In this document: piece by piece, positions 9,506 through 18,435 of the stretch
Layout of the letters: every line of letters begins with the position of its first letter
How positions within the stretch are numbered: the first letter of the stretch is position 1
Notes under the pieces: generated by a model
Seen by the model: the letters and a program-made list of their open reading frames with translations, nothing else
Told to the model about the DNA's origin: nothing
Databases searched by the model: none
Position numbers and translations under genes: made by a program
Origin: an uncultured Duncaniella sp.
GTDB taxonomy: Bacteria > Bacteroidota > Bacteroidia > Bacteroidales > Muribaculaceae
Direction: 5' to 3'
DNA length: 64,000 nucleotides
Assembly: GCA_910577255.1 (NCBI GenBank)
Contig: CAJTMH010000001.1
Span: 310,001-374,000 of the forward strand

Positions 9506-9992
9506 CGGCGTCATCCTTGCGGATTTCGTGTTTGATGATTTCTGACACCAGGGATGATTCAAATCCCCTCATGACTCCAAATCTGAATAACTTCGCACGC
9601 CATTCATACGAGTGGGGTTCCTCTTTGAGCGAGCCGGCCTTATTAGCTATGACCTTAAGTGCAATGTCATGATATTCCTCCTCTTCAAAGTCATCACAAG
9701 CTTCATCGATGATGTCCCGCTGTAGACGTTTTGCCCATAACCCTTGTGTTATCTTTCTCCGTCCCCAACCACTGAAGTGAAGCTTGTCATGTGCGTATGC
9801 TTTAGCGAAACGGCTGTCATCAACAAAGCGTAACCGCTCGAGTTCCGCTATCACTTTCTTGACATCTGTTTGTGTCAACCCCCATGCTGTAAGTTTTTTT
9901 ATTAAGTCAGGAGTACACTGTTCGCAGCGCGCGCATAGCGCGGCCGCACGTGACAATGCGTTCTCTAACGTGAGTGGTTGCCGAGGTTTCAT
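9495..9992 (-). CDS. recX: RecX family regulatory protein
   Basis: 165 residues, the usual size. It shows the all-helical RecX three-repeat pattern, with RFVDDSRFAKAYAHDKLHFSGWGRRKI as the best conserved block (about 55-81, read in two parts). RecX proteins bind RecA filaments and dampen recombination. recA is not in the window. The gene follows prmC by 7 bases and overlaps the comF-like gene. An Arg/Cys-rich start (CARCEQC) is unusual but does not match a known metal site that I can name. Confidence 0.85.
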   Translation of the reverse strand: MKPRQPLTLENALSRAAALCARCEQCTPDLIKKLTAWGLTQTDVKKVIAELERLRFVDDSRFAKAYAHDKLHFSGWGRRKITQGLWAKRLQRDIIDEACDDFEEEEYHDIALKVIANKAGSLKEEPHSYEWRAKLFRFGVMRGFESSLVSEIIKHEIRKDDADEE

Positions 9993-9999
9993 GTCTGTG

Positions 10000-10845
10000 T
10001 TATTTTATAGCTCTCAAAAATCTGTTTTTCCCATGTATATCTTTGAATAACTGTATGTCAGTCCATCCTTGATGTGACATCATTTCAGTCAGGTCAGTGG
10101 CATAGAGAGGGTTGATTTCGTAATATAATTTCCCGTTGTCATTCAATGATGCCATTGACAAATCAGATATGCGTTTATAGAATTTCAGAGGGTCATCATC
10201 AGGAACGAAGAGTGCAATTGAAGGCTCATGGTCTATGACATTGGCATCCATCGACCTTTTTTCGTTCTCAGCTATGTAAGGAGGGTTGGAGACAATGATA
10301 TCAAGACCTGAAGGTAAACTGTAGGTCTCATCCAGTATATCCTGCTGAAGCAATTTAACTTTTGCTTTTTGAATCTCGGCGTTTTCCTTGGCGATAGCTA
10401 ATGCTTTTGATGATATGTCGATTCCTGTTACCGACGCGAAAGGTAGATTTCTGGCAAGCGCAACTGCAATGCATCCTGATCCTGTACATACATCAATCAC
10501 TTTAAGGTCAGAGGCATTGTTGTCCTTGACAATCATATCAACTAACTCACTGGTTTCCGGTCGAGGTATCAAGACATCAGGTGAAACCTTCAAGGTCATC
10601 CCATACCAGTAAGTGTCCCCGAATATGTACTGTACAGGTTCGTCGTTCAGTAAGCGTGTGACAACGTCGTCGATTTTTCCAATTATGAATTCTGACAGTT
10701 CTTTGTCGCCATTCATCAGGATGTCTACCTGATTCCAACCTTTGATATGCTCAATAATTGTCCGTGTCAACCATTTTGCTTCACTATCGCCATAATGGGG
10801 AGCCAGTTTGGCAACAGTTTTATTAATGATGTCGTTAAGTTTCAT
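10000..10845 (-). CDS. prmC: Release factor glutamine methyltransferase PrmC
   Basis: 281 residues. An N-terminal helical bundle is followed by a class I SAM methyltransferase with motif I DVCTGSGCIA (118-127) and the catalytic NPPY at 187-190, which holds the glutamine side chain of the GGQ loop of RF1 and RF2. RPETSELV (95-102) is the family's second hallmark. The enzyme N5-methylates that glutamine in the cytoplasm and improves termination. It lies 36 bases downstream of the histidine kinase and 7 bases upstream of recX. Confidence 0.93.
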   Translation of the reverse strand: MKLNDIINKTVAKLAPHYGDSEAKWLTRTIIEHIKGWNQVDILMNGDKELSEFIIGKIDDVVTRLLNDEPVQYIFGDTYWYGMTLKVSPDVLIPRPETSELVDMIVKDNNASDLKVIDVCTGSGCIAVALARNLPFASVTGIDISSKALAIAKENAEIQKAKVKLLQQDILDETYSLPSGLDIIVSNPPYIAENEKRSMDANVIDHEPSIALFVPDDDPLKFYKRISDLSMASLNDNGKLYYEINPLYATDLTEMMSHQGWTDIQLFKDIHGKNRFLRAIK

Positions 10846-10880
10846 TCGGGATATTTTTGTGATGATGATTACATGTGGAT

Positions 10881-12092
10881 TTACGTAGCCAAAGGGAATT
10901 CGATAGTGAATGTGGTGCCTACACCTACTTCTGATTTTTTCACAAATATTGCGCCGCCATGATATTCTTCAATGATACGTTTGGCCAATGTGAGTCCAAG
11001 ACCCCAGCCTCGGCTTTTGGTCGTGAAGCCGGGATTGAAAATTGTTTTCTGATTCTTGCGTGGAATACCCTTGCCGGTGTCGGTTACATCAATGACTGCT
11101 CGTTCTTTCCCTTTTGACACAGTGACGGATATCGCTCCGCTTCCTTCCATCGCGTCCACGGCATTCTTTATGAGATTCTCCATGACCCACTCTGTCAAGG
11201 GGGCAGAGAGATTGACCGGCAGCGGTTCCGAGTTAGGGGTTATGGTGAGTTTTATGCGCCGTGATATTCTGGTCGACATATATGATGCCGATCTTACGAC
11301 AACATCATTCACATCCTCAGTCTCCATCGACGGCTTTGATCCGATTTTTGAGAATCGTGACGCTATGGTAGAGAGTCGCTTAACGTCCTTATCCATTTCG
11401 GCAACCATATCGGGTTCAACTCCCGATTCCCGAAGTATTTCCATCCATGCCATCAATGATGAGATAGGGGTGCCTAACTGATGGGCTGTCTCTTTTGATA
11501 GGCCAACCCACACCTTGTTTTGTTCAGCCCGTTTGGTGGATGATACGGCATAATATACTATTAGGACAAAGGCAAGTAACACCAGGACCTGGACATAAGG
11601 ATAGAAGCTCAGGCTGCGGAGAAGTTTGGAATCTTCATAATAAAGATGCTGAGGCCCTGAGTTTCCCATGTCAATATCGATAACATTGGGCGTGTGGCGC
11701 AACTTATCAAGCTTTTTTTGAAGAAATGCCTGGTTGGCCTCACTGATGAAAAAAGGTGCGGTTGAATCAAGCTTTTCAGGCAGGCTGAAATTTCTGTGCA
11801 TGATTATATTCCCATTATCGTCAGTCAATAGTACCGGGATGTTCCGGTTACCTTCGATTATTGACAATAGGAAGTCCATATTAGAGCCACCCGACTCGCT
11901 GTCGTCCCACGAGCCGGCGTTTACTATCTCGCGTGTAGCGTCGGCCCATATCTGCATTCGGTCGCGTTCCTGTTCCGACAAATCTTTTACCAACGAATCG
12001 GAATAGACAAGAAACACTCCCACCACTATCATCGACAGCAGAAGAAACAGGATTATGCCCCAACGGCGTATGTCATAAATGTTGCGGCTCAT
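10881..12092 (-). CDS. Membrane sensor histidine kinase, no adjacent response regulator
   Basis: 403 residues from the ATG at 12092; the frame also opens at a TTG at 12107. Two membrane segments (about 10-30 and 162-182) bracket a periplasmic sensor domain of ~130 residues. There is a short linker and no recognisable HAMP domain. The phospho-acceptor is H204 in KETAHQLGTP, the N box is ENLIKNAVDAM (N310), G1 is DTGKGI (338-343) and G2 is GWGLGL (362-367). It should autophosphorylate and pass phosphate to a response regulator, but none is encoded nearby; the neighbours are prmC, recX and comF-like. Signal unknown. Confidence 0.88.
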   Translation of the reverse strand: MSRNIYDIRRWGIILFLLLSMIVVGVFLVYSDSLVKDLSEQERDRMQIWADATREIVNAGSWDDSESGGSNMDFLLSIIEGNRNIPVLLTDDNGNIIMHRNFSLPEKLDSTAPFFISEANQAFLQKKLDKLRHTPNVIDIDMGNSGPQHLYYEDSKLLRSLSFYPYVQVLVLLAFVLIVYYAVSSTKRAEQNKVWVGLSKETAHQLGTPISSLMAWMEILRESGVEPDMVAEMDKDVKRLSTIASRFSKIGSKPSMETEDVNDVVVRSASYMSTRISRRIKLTITPNSEPLPVNLSAPLTEWVMENLIKNAVDAMEGSGAISVTVSKGKERAVIDVTDTGKGIPRKNQKTIFNPGFTTKSRGWGLGLTLAKRIIEEYHGGAIFVKKSEVGVGTTFTIEFPLAT

Positions 12093-12120
12093 ATCATTGC
12101 CAAACAAATCAATAGTAATA

Positions 12121-12162
12121 AGGGAGATGCGTCAAAATTTTTATATTTTGCCACATCTCCCT
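12121..12162 (-). terminator. Hairpin downstream of fumarase, probable terminator
   Basis: AGGGAGATG at 12121-12129 pairs with CATCTCCCT at 12154-12162, and an inner CAAAAT/ATTTTG stem lies within. It sits just past the fumarase stop on the minus strand and before the histidine kinase. The downstream tract is T-rich but interrupted, so termination strength is uncertain. Confidence 0.5.
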
Positions 12163-12194
12163 TTAGCTGTGTTATATCCGAGTCAATGGTCGGC

Positions 12195-13853
12195 TTAGTG
12201 CTTTTCAGGCGCGAGACCACAACCTTTGCACTTCTCTGATATCTCGGTGAAGAAGTCGTTACCCTTGTCATCAACGAGGATAAACGCAGGGAAATCCTCA
12301 ACTTCGATTTTCCAGATAGCTTCCATGCCGAGTTCGGGGTACTCAAGGAGTTCAACTTTCTTGATGCTGTCCTTAGCCAGAATGGCAGCCGGACCGCCGA
12401 TAGATCCGAGATAGAAGCCACCATGCTTGTGGCATGCGTCAGTCACCTGCTTGCTGCGGTTGCCTTTGGCAATCATAACCATCGAACCTCCGGCAGCCTG
12501 GAACTGGTCAACGTATGAGTCCATACGTCCGGCTGTGGTGGGACCAAACGAACCTGAAGGCATTCCTTCGGGAGTTTTGGCAGGTCCTGCATAGTAGATG
12601 GGATGATTCTTGAGATATTCAGGCATGGGCTCTCCGCGGTCAAGACGTTCTTTGATTTTTGCATGGGCAATGTCTCGTCCGACAATGATTGTGCCGTTGA
12701 GGGAGAGTCGTGTTGATACCGGATATTTTGTGAGTTCAGCCAGAATCTCGCTCATGGGACGGTTAAGGTCAATCTTCACAACTTCACCTTCGCCCTTTTT
12801 GCGGTATTCCTCAGGAATAAGTTCGCCTGGATTGCTATCGAGTTTCTCGATCCAAAGCCCTTCGCGGTTAATCTTAGCTTTGATGTTACGGTCGGCCGAA
12901 CATGATACGCCGAGGCCTACAGGACAAGATGCTCCGTGGCGGGGGAGGCGGATGACACGTATGTCATGTGCAAAATATTTACCACCAAACTGAGCGCCAA
13001 GGCCAAGGCATTCAGCCTCTTTCTTAAGCTGCTTTTCCAATTCGCGGTCGCGGAACGCGTGGCCGAGTTCATTGCCATGGTCAGGCAGCGAATCATAATA
13101 TTTTACTGAGGCTTTCTTGACAGTCTCAAGATTCTTCTCAGCTGATGTGCCACCAATCACAAACGCGATGTGGTAAGGAGGACAAGCTGCTGTGCCCAGA
13201 CTCTTCATTTTCTCAACGAGGAATGGAACAAGAGTCTTGGGGTTGAGGATAGCTTTTGTTTCCTGATAGAGATATGTCTTATTAGCAGAGCCACCACCCT
13301 TGGCTACGAAAAGGAACTTGTATTCATCGCCTTCAGTGGCATGTATGTCAATCTGCGCAGGGAGATTGCATCCGGTGTTGACTTCGTCATACATTGTGAG
13401 AGGTGCGTTCTGCGAGTAGCGGAGGTTGTCAGTGGTGTAGGTGAGATACACGCCTTTGCTTAGTTTTTCTTCGTCATCGCAGCCGGTGAACACACGCTGG
13501 CCCTTTTCGCCATGGACGATAGCGGTGCCGGTGTCCTGGCAGAATGGTAGTTGACCTTTGGCAGCAACTTCGGCATTGCGCAGCATAGTTAGAGCTACAA
13601 ACTTGTCGTTTTCCGATGCTTCAGGGTCAGAGAGGATTTTGGCCACCATTTCGTTGTGCTCACGACGGAGCATGAACGCATTGTCATGTGTGCAAGCTCG
13701 CGCAAGCACGGTAAGTGCTTCGGGGTCAACTACGAGAAATTCGTGACCACCCCAATTCTCTACCTTCACATAATCAGACGTGAGTTTGTAATATTCGGTG
13801 GTATCAGGCCCAAGAGGGAACATTTCCTGATATTTAAACGGTTTGGTTGCCAT
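12195..13853 (-). CDS. fumA: Class I fumarate hydratase, [4Fe-4S] type
   Basis: 552 residues, the full length of the single-chain class I enzyme. It interconverts fumarate and malate in the cytoplasm, serving the reductive branch that leads to succinate and propionate in gut Bacteroidales. The three cluster cysteines fall at C105 (LPFCQDTG), C224 (TAACPPYH) and C318 (GVSCSADR), the positions I recall for E. coli FumA. The C-terminal beta domain includes GSFGPTTAGRMDSYVD. The cluster is oxygen-sensitive, which fits an anaerobe that also keeps sodB nearby. It is monocistronic as far as spacing shows, with its own promoter at 13909-13940. Confidence 0.95.
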   Translation of the reverse strand: MATKPFKYQEMFPLGPDTTEYYKLTSDYVKVENWGGHEFLVVDPEALTVLARACTHDNAFMLRREHNEMVAKILSDPEASENDKFVALTMLRNAEVAAKGQLPFCQDTGTAIVHGEKGQRVFTGCDDEEKLSKGVYLTYTTDNLRYSQNAPLTMYDEVNTGCNLPAQIDIHATEGDEYKFLFVAKGGGSANKTYLYQETKAILNPKTLVPFLVEKMKSLGTAACPPYHIAFVIGGTSAEKNLETVKKASVKYYDSLPDHGNELGHAFRDRELEKQLKKEAECLGLGAQFGGKYFAHDIRVIRLPRHGASCPVGLGVSCSADRNIKAKINREGLWIEKLDSNPGELIPEEYRKKGEGEVVKIDLNRPMSEILAELTKYPVSTRLSLNGTIIVGRDIAHAKIKERLDRGEPMPEYLKNHPIYYAGPAKTPEGMPSGSFGPTTAGRMDSYVDQFQAAGGSMVMIAKGNRSKQVTDACHKHGGFYLGSIGGPAAILAKDSIKKVELLEYPELGMEAIWKIEVEDFPAFILVDDKGNDFFTEISEKCKGCGLAPEKH

Positions 13854-13908
13854 TTGATGAGTGTTTATATGATTTTGATGATTCTGTTAAATTGCAGTTA
13901 TAGATGCG

Positions 13909-13940
13909 CAAATTTACGAATAACAAATGTAAAAAACAAG
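13909..13940 (-). promoter_or_regulatory. Promoter of the fumarase gene
   Basis: On the minus strand CTTG (13937-13940), a 20-base spacer and TAAATTTG (13909-13916) match the Bacteroidota sigma-ABfr pattern. The leader would be about 50 bases. Confidence 0.65.
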
Positions 13941-13953
13941 TCATGATGCTATC

Positions 13954-16419
13954 TTATTTGAGATTCACGACGGTGATTCCTGCTCCTCCGAACCGTACAT
14001 CCTCATCGTGATAAGAGGCGATTCCGGGGGTGGTGGAGAGGTATTGTCTTATGGACTGACGTAATGCGCCTGTGCCTGTTCCATGCAGGATGCGCACTCG
14101 TGAAGCGCTGAAACGGATGGCGTCGTCGATAAAATATGTGACAGCTTGTATGGCCTCGTCGGCGCGCATGCCCCGGACGTCGATTTCCTGCTTGAACTGC
14201 AGCTGCCGGTCATAACCTGAGTCGATGGTCTGCATGCTTACAGTCGCTTTCTTCGTGGAAGTGGCTGCTGCGTTAGTAGGGGTCAGTCGTTCGGTCTTCA
14301 CTGAGGTTTTGAGGTTGCCGAACACCACCACTGCATTTTTGCCCGAAATCTCGATGACGGTTCCGACTGTGCCGCCACCGTCAAGCTTTACATTTGTGCC
14401 GACCTCGATGGGCTGAGTCTTAGGGGACGCCGTGCGAGCAGCGGCTGTTGACTTGCTTTTATGTTTCTTAGGAGCCTTTGCAAGCAGAGAATGGTCATCA
14501 GTGCGGTTATTGCCATTCCGCTCAAGGGCAAGTCGTTCCTCTTTGAGCTTTCTGCGTGCCTCCAATGTCTGTTCGCGTTCGGCATTTGCCTTCTTGATGT
14601 CGGCGATGGTACGCTCGATGGTGGCATTTGATGAGTCAAGAATGCGTTTTGCTTCATTGCGGGCATCTTCTATTATTTCACGGCGGCGGGTGCGTAGCTG
14701 ATCGGCATCTTCTGTGTATTGGGCAAGCATCTGTTCAAGCTTTTTCTCTTTCTGCCTGATCGCCGTGCGTTTATTTTCCCAATATCTTTTGTCGCGTGTT
14801 ATGTCGAGAAGATAATTGTCGAGATTGATATATTCACTTCCCACGATCTCTTCAGCTTGGGCTATTATCTCTGCCGGTAAGCCTATTTTTCGGGCTATTT
14901 CGACTGCAAAAGAACTACCAGGATTGCCTATGGACAATTTGAACATAGGCTGCATGAGATGCCTGTCATAAAGCATTGACCCATTCACAAGGCCTGGGGT
15001 CTCATCGGCGAAGTGCTTAAGGTTCTGATAGTGAGTGGTGACAATGCCCCACATGCCGTTGTCATTCATTTTTGCGAGTAGTGCCTGCGCTAAGGCTCCT
15101 CCTATCTGAGGTTCTGTTCCGGACCCCATTTCGTCTATGAGAAACAAAGTGCCTGATTTGCCTTTCTGGACCATGAACTTCATGCTGCGCAAGTGGCTGC
15201 TGTAGGTCGAAAGATCATCTTCAAGCGACTGGTCATCACCTATGTCCACAAATATGTCCTGAAATATTCCGAAATGGGAATTTTCATATACCGGCGGGAG
15301 AATGCCGCACTGCAACATGTATTGAAGAGTTCCGACAGTCTTCAGGCATACAGATTTACCACCTGCGTTAGGACCGGAGATCACCAGTATGCGGTGCTCT
15401 TTGTTCAATGAGATGTCGATGGGCACGATTTCTCTACCTTGGCGTTCGAGCGACATTTTAAGGCCGGGATGGCATGCATGATACCATTCCAGTTCTGCTC
15501 CGTCATGCAGATGCGGGTACAGTCCACCTACGGCGTCGGCATATAGTGCTTTTGCGTTGATGAAGTCAAGATGATAGGTGACATCAGCTGCCGCCATGAT
15601 TTCTGGGATGTGCGGACGCAGCTCATCGGCTATCTCGGTGAGGATGCGAATTATCTCACGATGTTCCTCCAGCTGAAGTTCCCTTGTCAGGTTGTTGGCT
15701 TCGACCACTTCGGCCGGTTCGATGAACAATGTCTTGCCGGAAGCTGACTCGTCATGCACGATGCCCTGTATTTTACGCTTATTCATCGGTGGTACCGGAA
15801 TCACCAGGCGGCCGTCGCGCATCGAAGGAGTTGTGTCAGGGTCGACAAGCCCTTGGGATATTGCATTACCAAGCACCCTGCGGAGTATTGAGTTGACTCT
15901 CCCTGACATGCTGCGGAGCCTGCTTCTGATATCTGCTAATGCGGGAGAGGCTGAGTCCTTTATGGTAGAAGTGCCCTCATCGATGGCTCTGTCAATCATG
16001 CGGGCGATTGTCGGCGGCAAGAAATCAAGTGGTTCCGCGATTTCTTTCAGCACCGTGTAGTTTGTGTGGCCGCTTTCGGTGGTATGGCGCTTGAAAAATG
16101 CGGATACATCCGCAAAGCATCCGATCATCCTCCTTACTTTTACTAACTCCTTTATTTCAAGGAAAGTGCCGGGGATTTTTATGAGGCTTAGGCTTTGGTC
16201 AATGTCGTGGAGCCCATTCAGAGGGAGCGCCTCTTCGCTGTGATTGGCAGCGACCATCTCGGCTACGGCTTCAAGCGACTCTTTTATTGCGTTGAAATCG
16301 GTCATGAATGACATCTGCGCACAGCGTGAGCGCGCTCCGTCACAATGGCAGCGATGGGTTATCTGTGATTTTACGCCGTCAAATCCGATTTTAGTTTCTA
16401 TTTTTTCAGGAAATACCAT
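13954..16419 (-). CDS. mutS2: MutS2 family protein (ATPase with Smr domain)
   Basis: 821 residues. It has the MutS lever and clamp helices (about 90-300), Walker A GPNAGGKS (349-356), Walker B in TLFLIDEMGSGTEP, a long coiled coil (about 530-650), a small KOW-like beta region and a C-terminal Smr domain (about 745-821) with DVRG and HGTGTGALR. It lacks the mismatch-recognition domain of MutS. Family roles include suppressing recombination, and splitting or rescuing collided ribosomes as shown for Bacillus MutS2. Which one applies here is unknown. The start is the ATG at 16419; the first ~40 residues (Cys/His-rich, THRCHCDGARSRC) look like a variable extension, and MSFMTDF at residue 36 is an alternative start. 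Confidence 0.9.
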   Translation of the reverse strand: MVFPEKIETKIGFDGVKSQITHRCHCDGARSRCAQMSFMTDFNAIKESLEAVAEMVAANHSEEALPLNGLHDIDQSLSLIKIPGTFLEIKELVKVRRMIGCFADVSAFFKRHTTESGHTNYTVLKEIAEPLDFLPPTIARMIDRAIDEGTSTIKDSASPALADIRSRLRSMSGRVNSILRRVLGNAISQGLVDPDTTPSMRDGRLVIPVPPMNKRKIQGIVHDESASGKTLFIEPAEVVEANNLTRELQLEEHREIIRILTEIADELRPHIPEIMAAADVTYHLDFINAKALYADAVGGLYPHLHDGAELEWYHACHPGLKMSLERQGREIVPIDISLNKEHRILVISGPNAGGKSVCLKTVGTLQYMLQCGILPPVYENSHFGIFQDIFVDIGDDQSLEDDLSTYSSHLRSMKFMVQKGKSGTLFLIDEMGSGTEPQIGGALAQALLAKMNDNGMWGIVTTHYQNLKHFADETPGLVNGSMLYDRHLMQPMFKLSIGNPGSSFAVEIARKIGLPAEIIAQAEEIVGSEYINLDNYLLDITRDKRYWENKRTAIRQKEKKLEQMLAQYTEDADQLRTRRREIIEDARNEAKRILDSSNATIERTIADIKKANAEREQTLEARRKLKEERLALERNGNNRTDDHSLLAKAPKKHKSKSTAAARTASPKTQPIEVGTNVKLDGGGTVGTVIEISGKNAVVVFGNLKTSVKTERLTPTNAAATSTKKATVSMQTIDSGYDRQLQFKQEIDVRGMRADEAIQAVTYFIDDAIRFSASRVRILHGTGTGALRQSIRQYLSTTPGIASYHDEDVRFGGAGITVVNLK

Positions 16420-16459
16420 ATTTGGTGTGACTGGTAGATATGTGTTGGAATAGCTTCCA

Positions 16460-16489
16460 CAAAATTACTAAAAACATATTATTCCGCAA
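16460..16489 (-). promoter_or_regulatory. Promoter of mutS2
   Basis: TTG (16487-16489 on the minus strand), a 19-base spacer and TAATTTTG (16460-16467). The predicted leader is about 35 bases. Confidence 0.6.
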
Positions 16490-16531
16490 TCGATAGCGGA
16501 GGGCAAGTTTATCCGCAGAGGGGGATAAAAG

Positions 16532-16569
16532 AAAATCCCGCCAATTCAGATGAAAGGACGGGATTTTTT
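16532..16569 (-). terminator. Intrinsic terminator of tRNA-Cys
   Basis: A GC-rich stem (CCCG/CGGG extended by A-T pairs) between 16532-16540 and 16559-16569 is followed on the minus strand by a T-rich run. It lies just past the tRNA 3' end and in front of the mutS2 promoter. Confidence 0.7.
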
Positions 16570-16570
16570 G

Positions 16571-16641
16571 AGGTTCCTAGCAGATTCGAACTGCTGTAAA
16601 CGGTTTTGCAGACCGGCGCCTAACCACTCGGCCAAGGAACC
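16571..16641 (-). tRNA. tRNA-Cys (anticodon GCA)
   Basis: 71 bases on the minus strand fold as a cloverleaf: acceptor GGTTCCT/AGGAACC, a short D stem GCC/GGC, anticodon stem CGGT/ACCG around loop CTGCAAA (anticodon GCA), and T stem AGCAG/CTGCT with loop TTCGAAT. The discriminator base is U, a known identity element for cysteinyl-tRNA synthetase. CCA is not encoded. It stands alone, with its own promoter and terminator. Confidence 0.96.
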
Positions 16642-16660
16642 CTGCTGTGGTTTTGCGCTG

Positions 16661-16692
16661 CAAAGGTAGTATGTATTTTTGAATTGTGCAAG
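16661..16692 (-). promoter_or_regulatory. Promoter of tRNA-Cys
   Basis: CTTG (16689-16692), exactly 20 bases, then TACCTTTG (16661-16668) on the minus strand. The start would fall about 12 bases before the mature tRNA 5' end at 16641. Confidence 0.75.
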
Positions 16693-16838
16693 TGTTTCGC
16701 CAAAAAAATCAGGTAATAAATTCCTGATGTGGGGTAAATAATACCTGAGTGCAGTATGTAATTTTCTGTAAATGTAGGAATTGTCATGAATGATATTCCG
16801 ATGAAAAAATCCCGGTTATGCTCAATTATTATGTTTAG

Positions 16839-16870
16839 TTTGTCAAAATCCATTAAATCTGTTAACTTTG
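16839..16870 (+). promoter_or_regulatory. Promoter of the C1B peptidase gene
   Basis: TTTG at 16839-16842, a 20-base spacer and TAACTTTG at 16863-16870: a complete consensus. The leader is about 40 bases to the ATG at 16915. Confidence 0.75.
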
Positions 16871-16914
16871 CATAACATAACCAAATCTCATACTTTATTT
16901 AAATTTCAAATGCC

Positions 16915-18333
16915 ATGAAGCGATTATTCATCACTGCTATCTTAGCCGCAGGTACGGCAGGAATGTGCCCCTTGGCTATTTATGGAGCCTCCACCAAAGA
17001 TGACAACGGTGGACTGACGGAGCAAAATCTGAAAATAATAAGAGCTGCTTATGAGGCCACGCCGGCCAACAAGGCTCTGCGGAATGCCATCAATCGTAAC
17101 GACATCAATGTGCTCGCGGTGAACTCTGGGAATCAGAATAATTTCGACACACATTTCTCTCACCGTGTGCCAAGCAAAGGTATAACCAACCAGAGGTCAT
17201 CGGGACGTTGCTGGCTCTTCACCGGGTTGAATGTGCTGCGTGCGCAAATGATGTCAGAGCATGATTTGCCTAAACTTGAGCTTTCGCAGAATTACAACTT
17301 TTTCTGGGACCAGCTTGAGAAGTCAAACCTCTTCCTTCAAGGCATAATAGACACAGCCGATAAGCCAATGGATGACAGAACTGTTGACTGGCTGTTTGAA
17401 CATGCCCTCAGCGACGGAGGTCAGTACACCGGGGTTGCTGATAACCTTTTAAAATATGGCGTGGTGCCAATTGAGGCTATGGTTGAAACGGCAAGCAGCA
17501 AGAGCACAAGCCGTATGCGTCAGCTTCTTACTTGGCGTCTCAGGGAGGATGGTCTTGAACTTAGACGAATGGCTGAGGCAGGGAAATCGGACAAGGAATT
17601 GGCGGACAGAAAGATTGAGATGCTCGGCCAGGTGTATAGGATACTTGTGCTCAACCTTGGTGAACCACCCACAGAATTCCAGTGGACTCGCCGCGACAAA
17701 GATGGTAATGCCATTGAGACTAAGACATATACCCCACAGTCGTTTTACAAGGAATTTGCCGGTAATGATTTGAAGAATGACTATGTGATGCTGATGAATG
17801 ATCCCACCCGCGAGTTCGGTAAACTTTATGAAATAGAATTTGACCGTCACTTATATGACGGAGCAAACTGGACCTATATCAATCTGCCTATCGAAGAGAT
17901 TAAGAAAATGGCTATAGCATCCATTAAAGATAACAAAGCCATGTATTTCTCATGTGACGTCAATAAATTCCTTGACCGTGAGAGAGGCCTGCTTGATCCA
18001 GACAACTATGATTACGAATCTCTTTTCGGCACAAAATTCGGTATGGATAAGGCTGATCGCATCCGAACTCATTCAAGTGCTTCATCACACGCTATGACTC
18101 TTGTGGCTGTGGACCTCGACGAAAATGACACGCCGCGTAAATGGATGGTGGAGAACAGTTGGGGCAACGGTGCAAATGACGGACACCTAATCATGACTGA
18201 CAAGTGGTTTGACGAGTATATGTTCAGGGTTGTGGTCAATAAAAAATATTTGACCCCGGAGGCTAAGAAGATAATGAAGCAGCAGCCAATTCTTCTTCCG
18301 CCATGGGACCCCATGTTTGCGCCTGAAGAATAA
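16915..18333 (+). CDS. pepC: Exported C1B cysteine aminopeptidase (bleomycin hydrolase/PepC family)
   Basis: 472 residues with a signal peptide (about 1-25, MKRLFITAILAAGTAG). The papain-like C1B catalytic residues are C99 in SSGRCWLFTGLNVLR, H392 in SSASSHAMTLV and N414 in VENSWGNG. Family members form hexameric self-compartmentalised aminopeptidases whose C-terminus enters the active site; here the C-terminus ends PWDPMFAPEE. Most PepC enzymes are cytoplasmic; the signal peptide makes this a periplasmic or surface version, as is common in Bacteroidales, which suits peptide scavenging in the gut. It has its own promoter and a strong terminator and appears monocistronic. Confidence 0.9.
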   Translation: MKRLFITAILAAGTAGMCPLAIYGASTKDDNGGLTEQNLKIIRAAYEATPANKALRNAINRNDINVLAVNSGNQNNFDTHFSHRVPSKGITNQRSSGRCWLFTGLNVLRAQMMSEHDLPKLELSQNYNFFWDQLEKSNLFLQGIIDTADKPMDDRTVDWLFEHALSDGGQYTGVADNLLKYGVVPIEAMVETASSKSTSRMRQLLTWRLREDGLELRRMAEAGKSDKELADRKIEMLGQVYRILVLNLGEPPTEFQWTRRDKDGNAIETKTYTPQSFYKEFAGNDLKNDYVMLMNDPTREFGKLYEIEFDRHLYDGANWTYINLPIEEIKKMAIASIKDNKAMYFSCDVNKFLDRERGLLDPDNYDYESLFGTKFGMDKADRIRTHSSASSHAMTLVAVDLDENDTPRKWMVENSWGNGANDGHLIMTDKWFDEYMFRVVVNKKYLTPEAKKIMKQQPILLPPWDPMFAPEE

Positions 18334-18361
18334 CTGATTGACACCTCAGGATAATAAAAAA

Positions 18362-18393
18362 CCGGACTCAAATGGAATTCTCCTTGAGTCCGG
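18362..18393 (+). terminator. Strong bidirectional terminator between pepC and yitT-like gene
   Basis: A perfect 10-bp stem CCGGACTCAA/TTGAGTCCGG (18362-18371 and 18384-18393) has an A run before it and a T run after it. It can serve pepC on the plus strand and the convergent YitT gene on the minus strand. Confidence 0.9.
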
Positions 18394-18435
18394 TTTTTTA
18401 TGTCATTAACTACAGTTTATTAAGAGATGGGTTTG

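Noticed and set aside
16620..16853. 77-codon minus-strand frame beside tRNA-Cys
   Set aside because: It runs through the tRNA promoter and into the tRNA itself, and its composition is that of AT-rich non-coding DNA.
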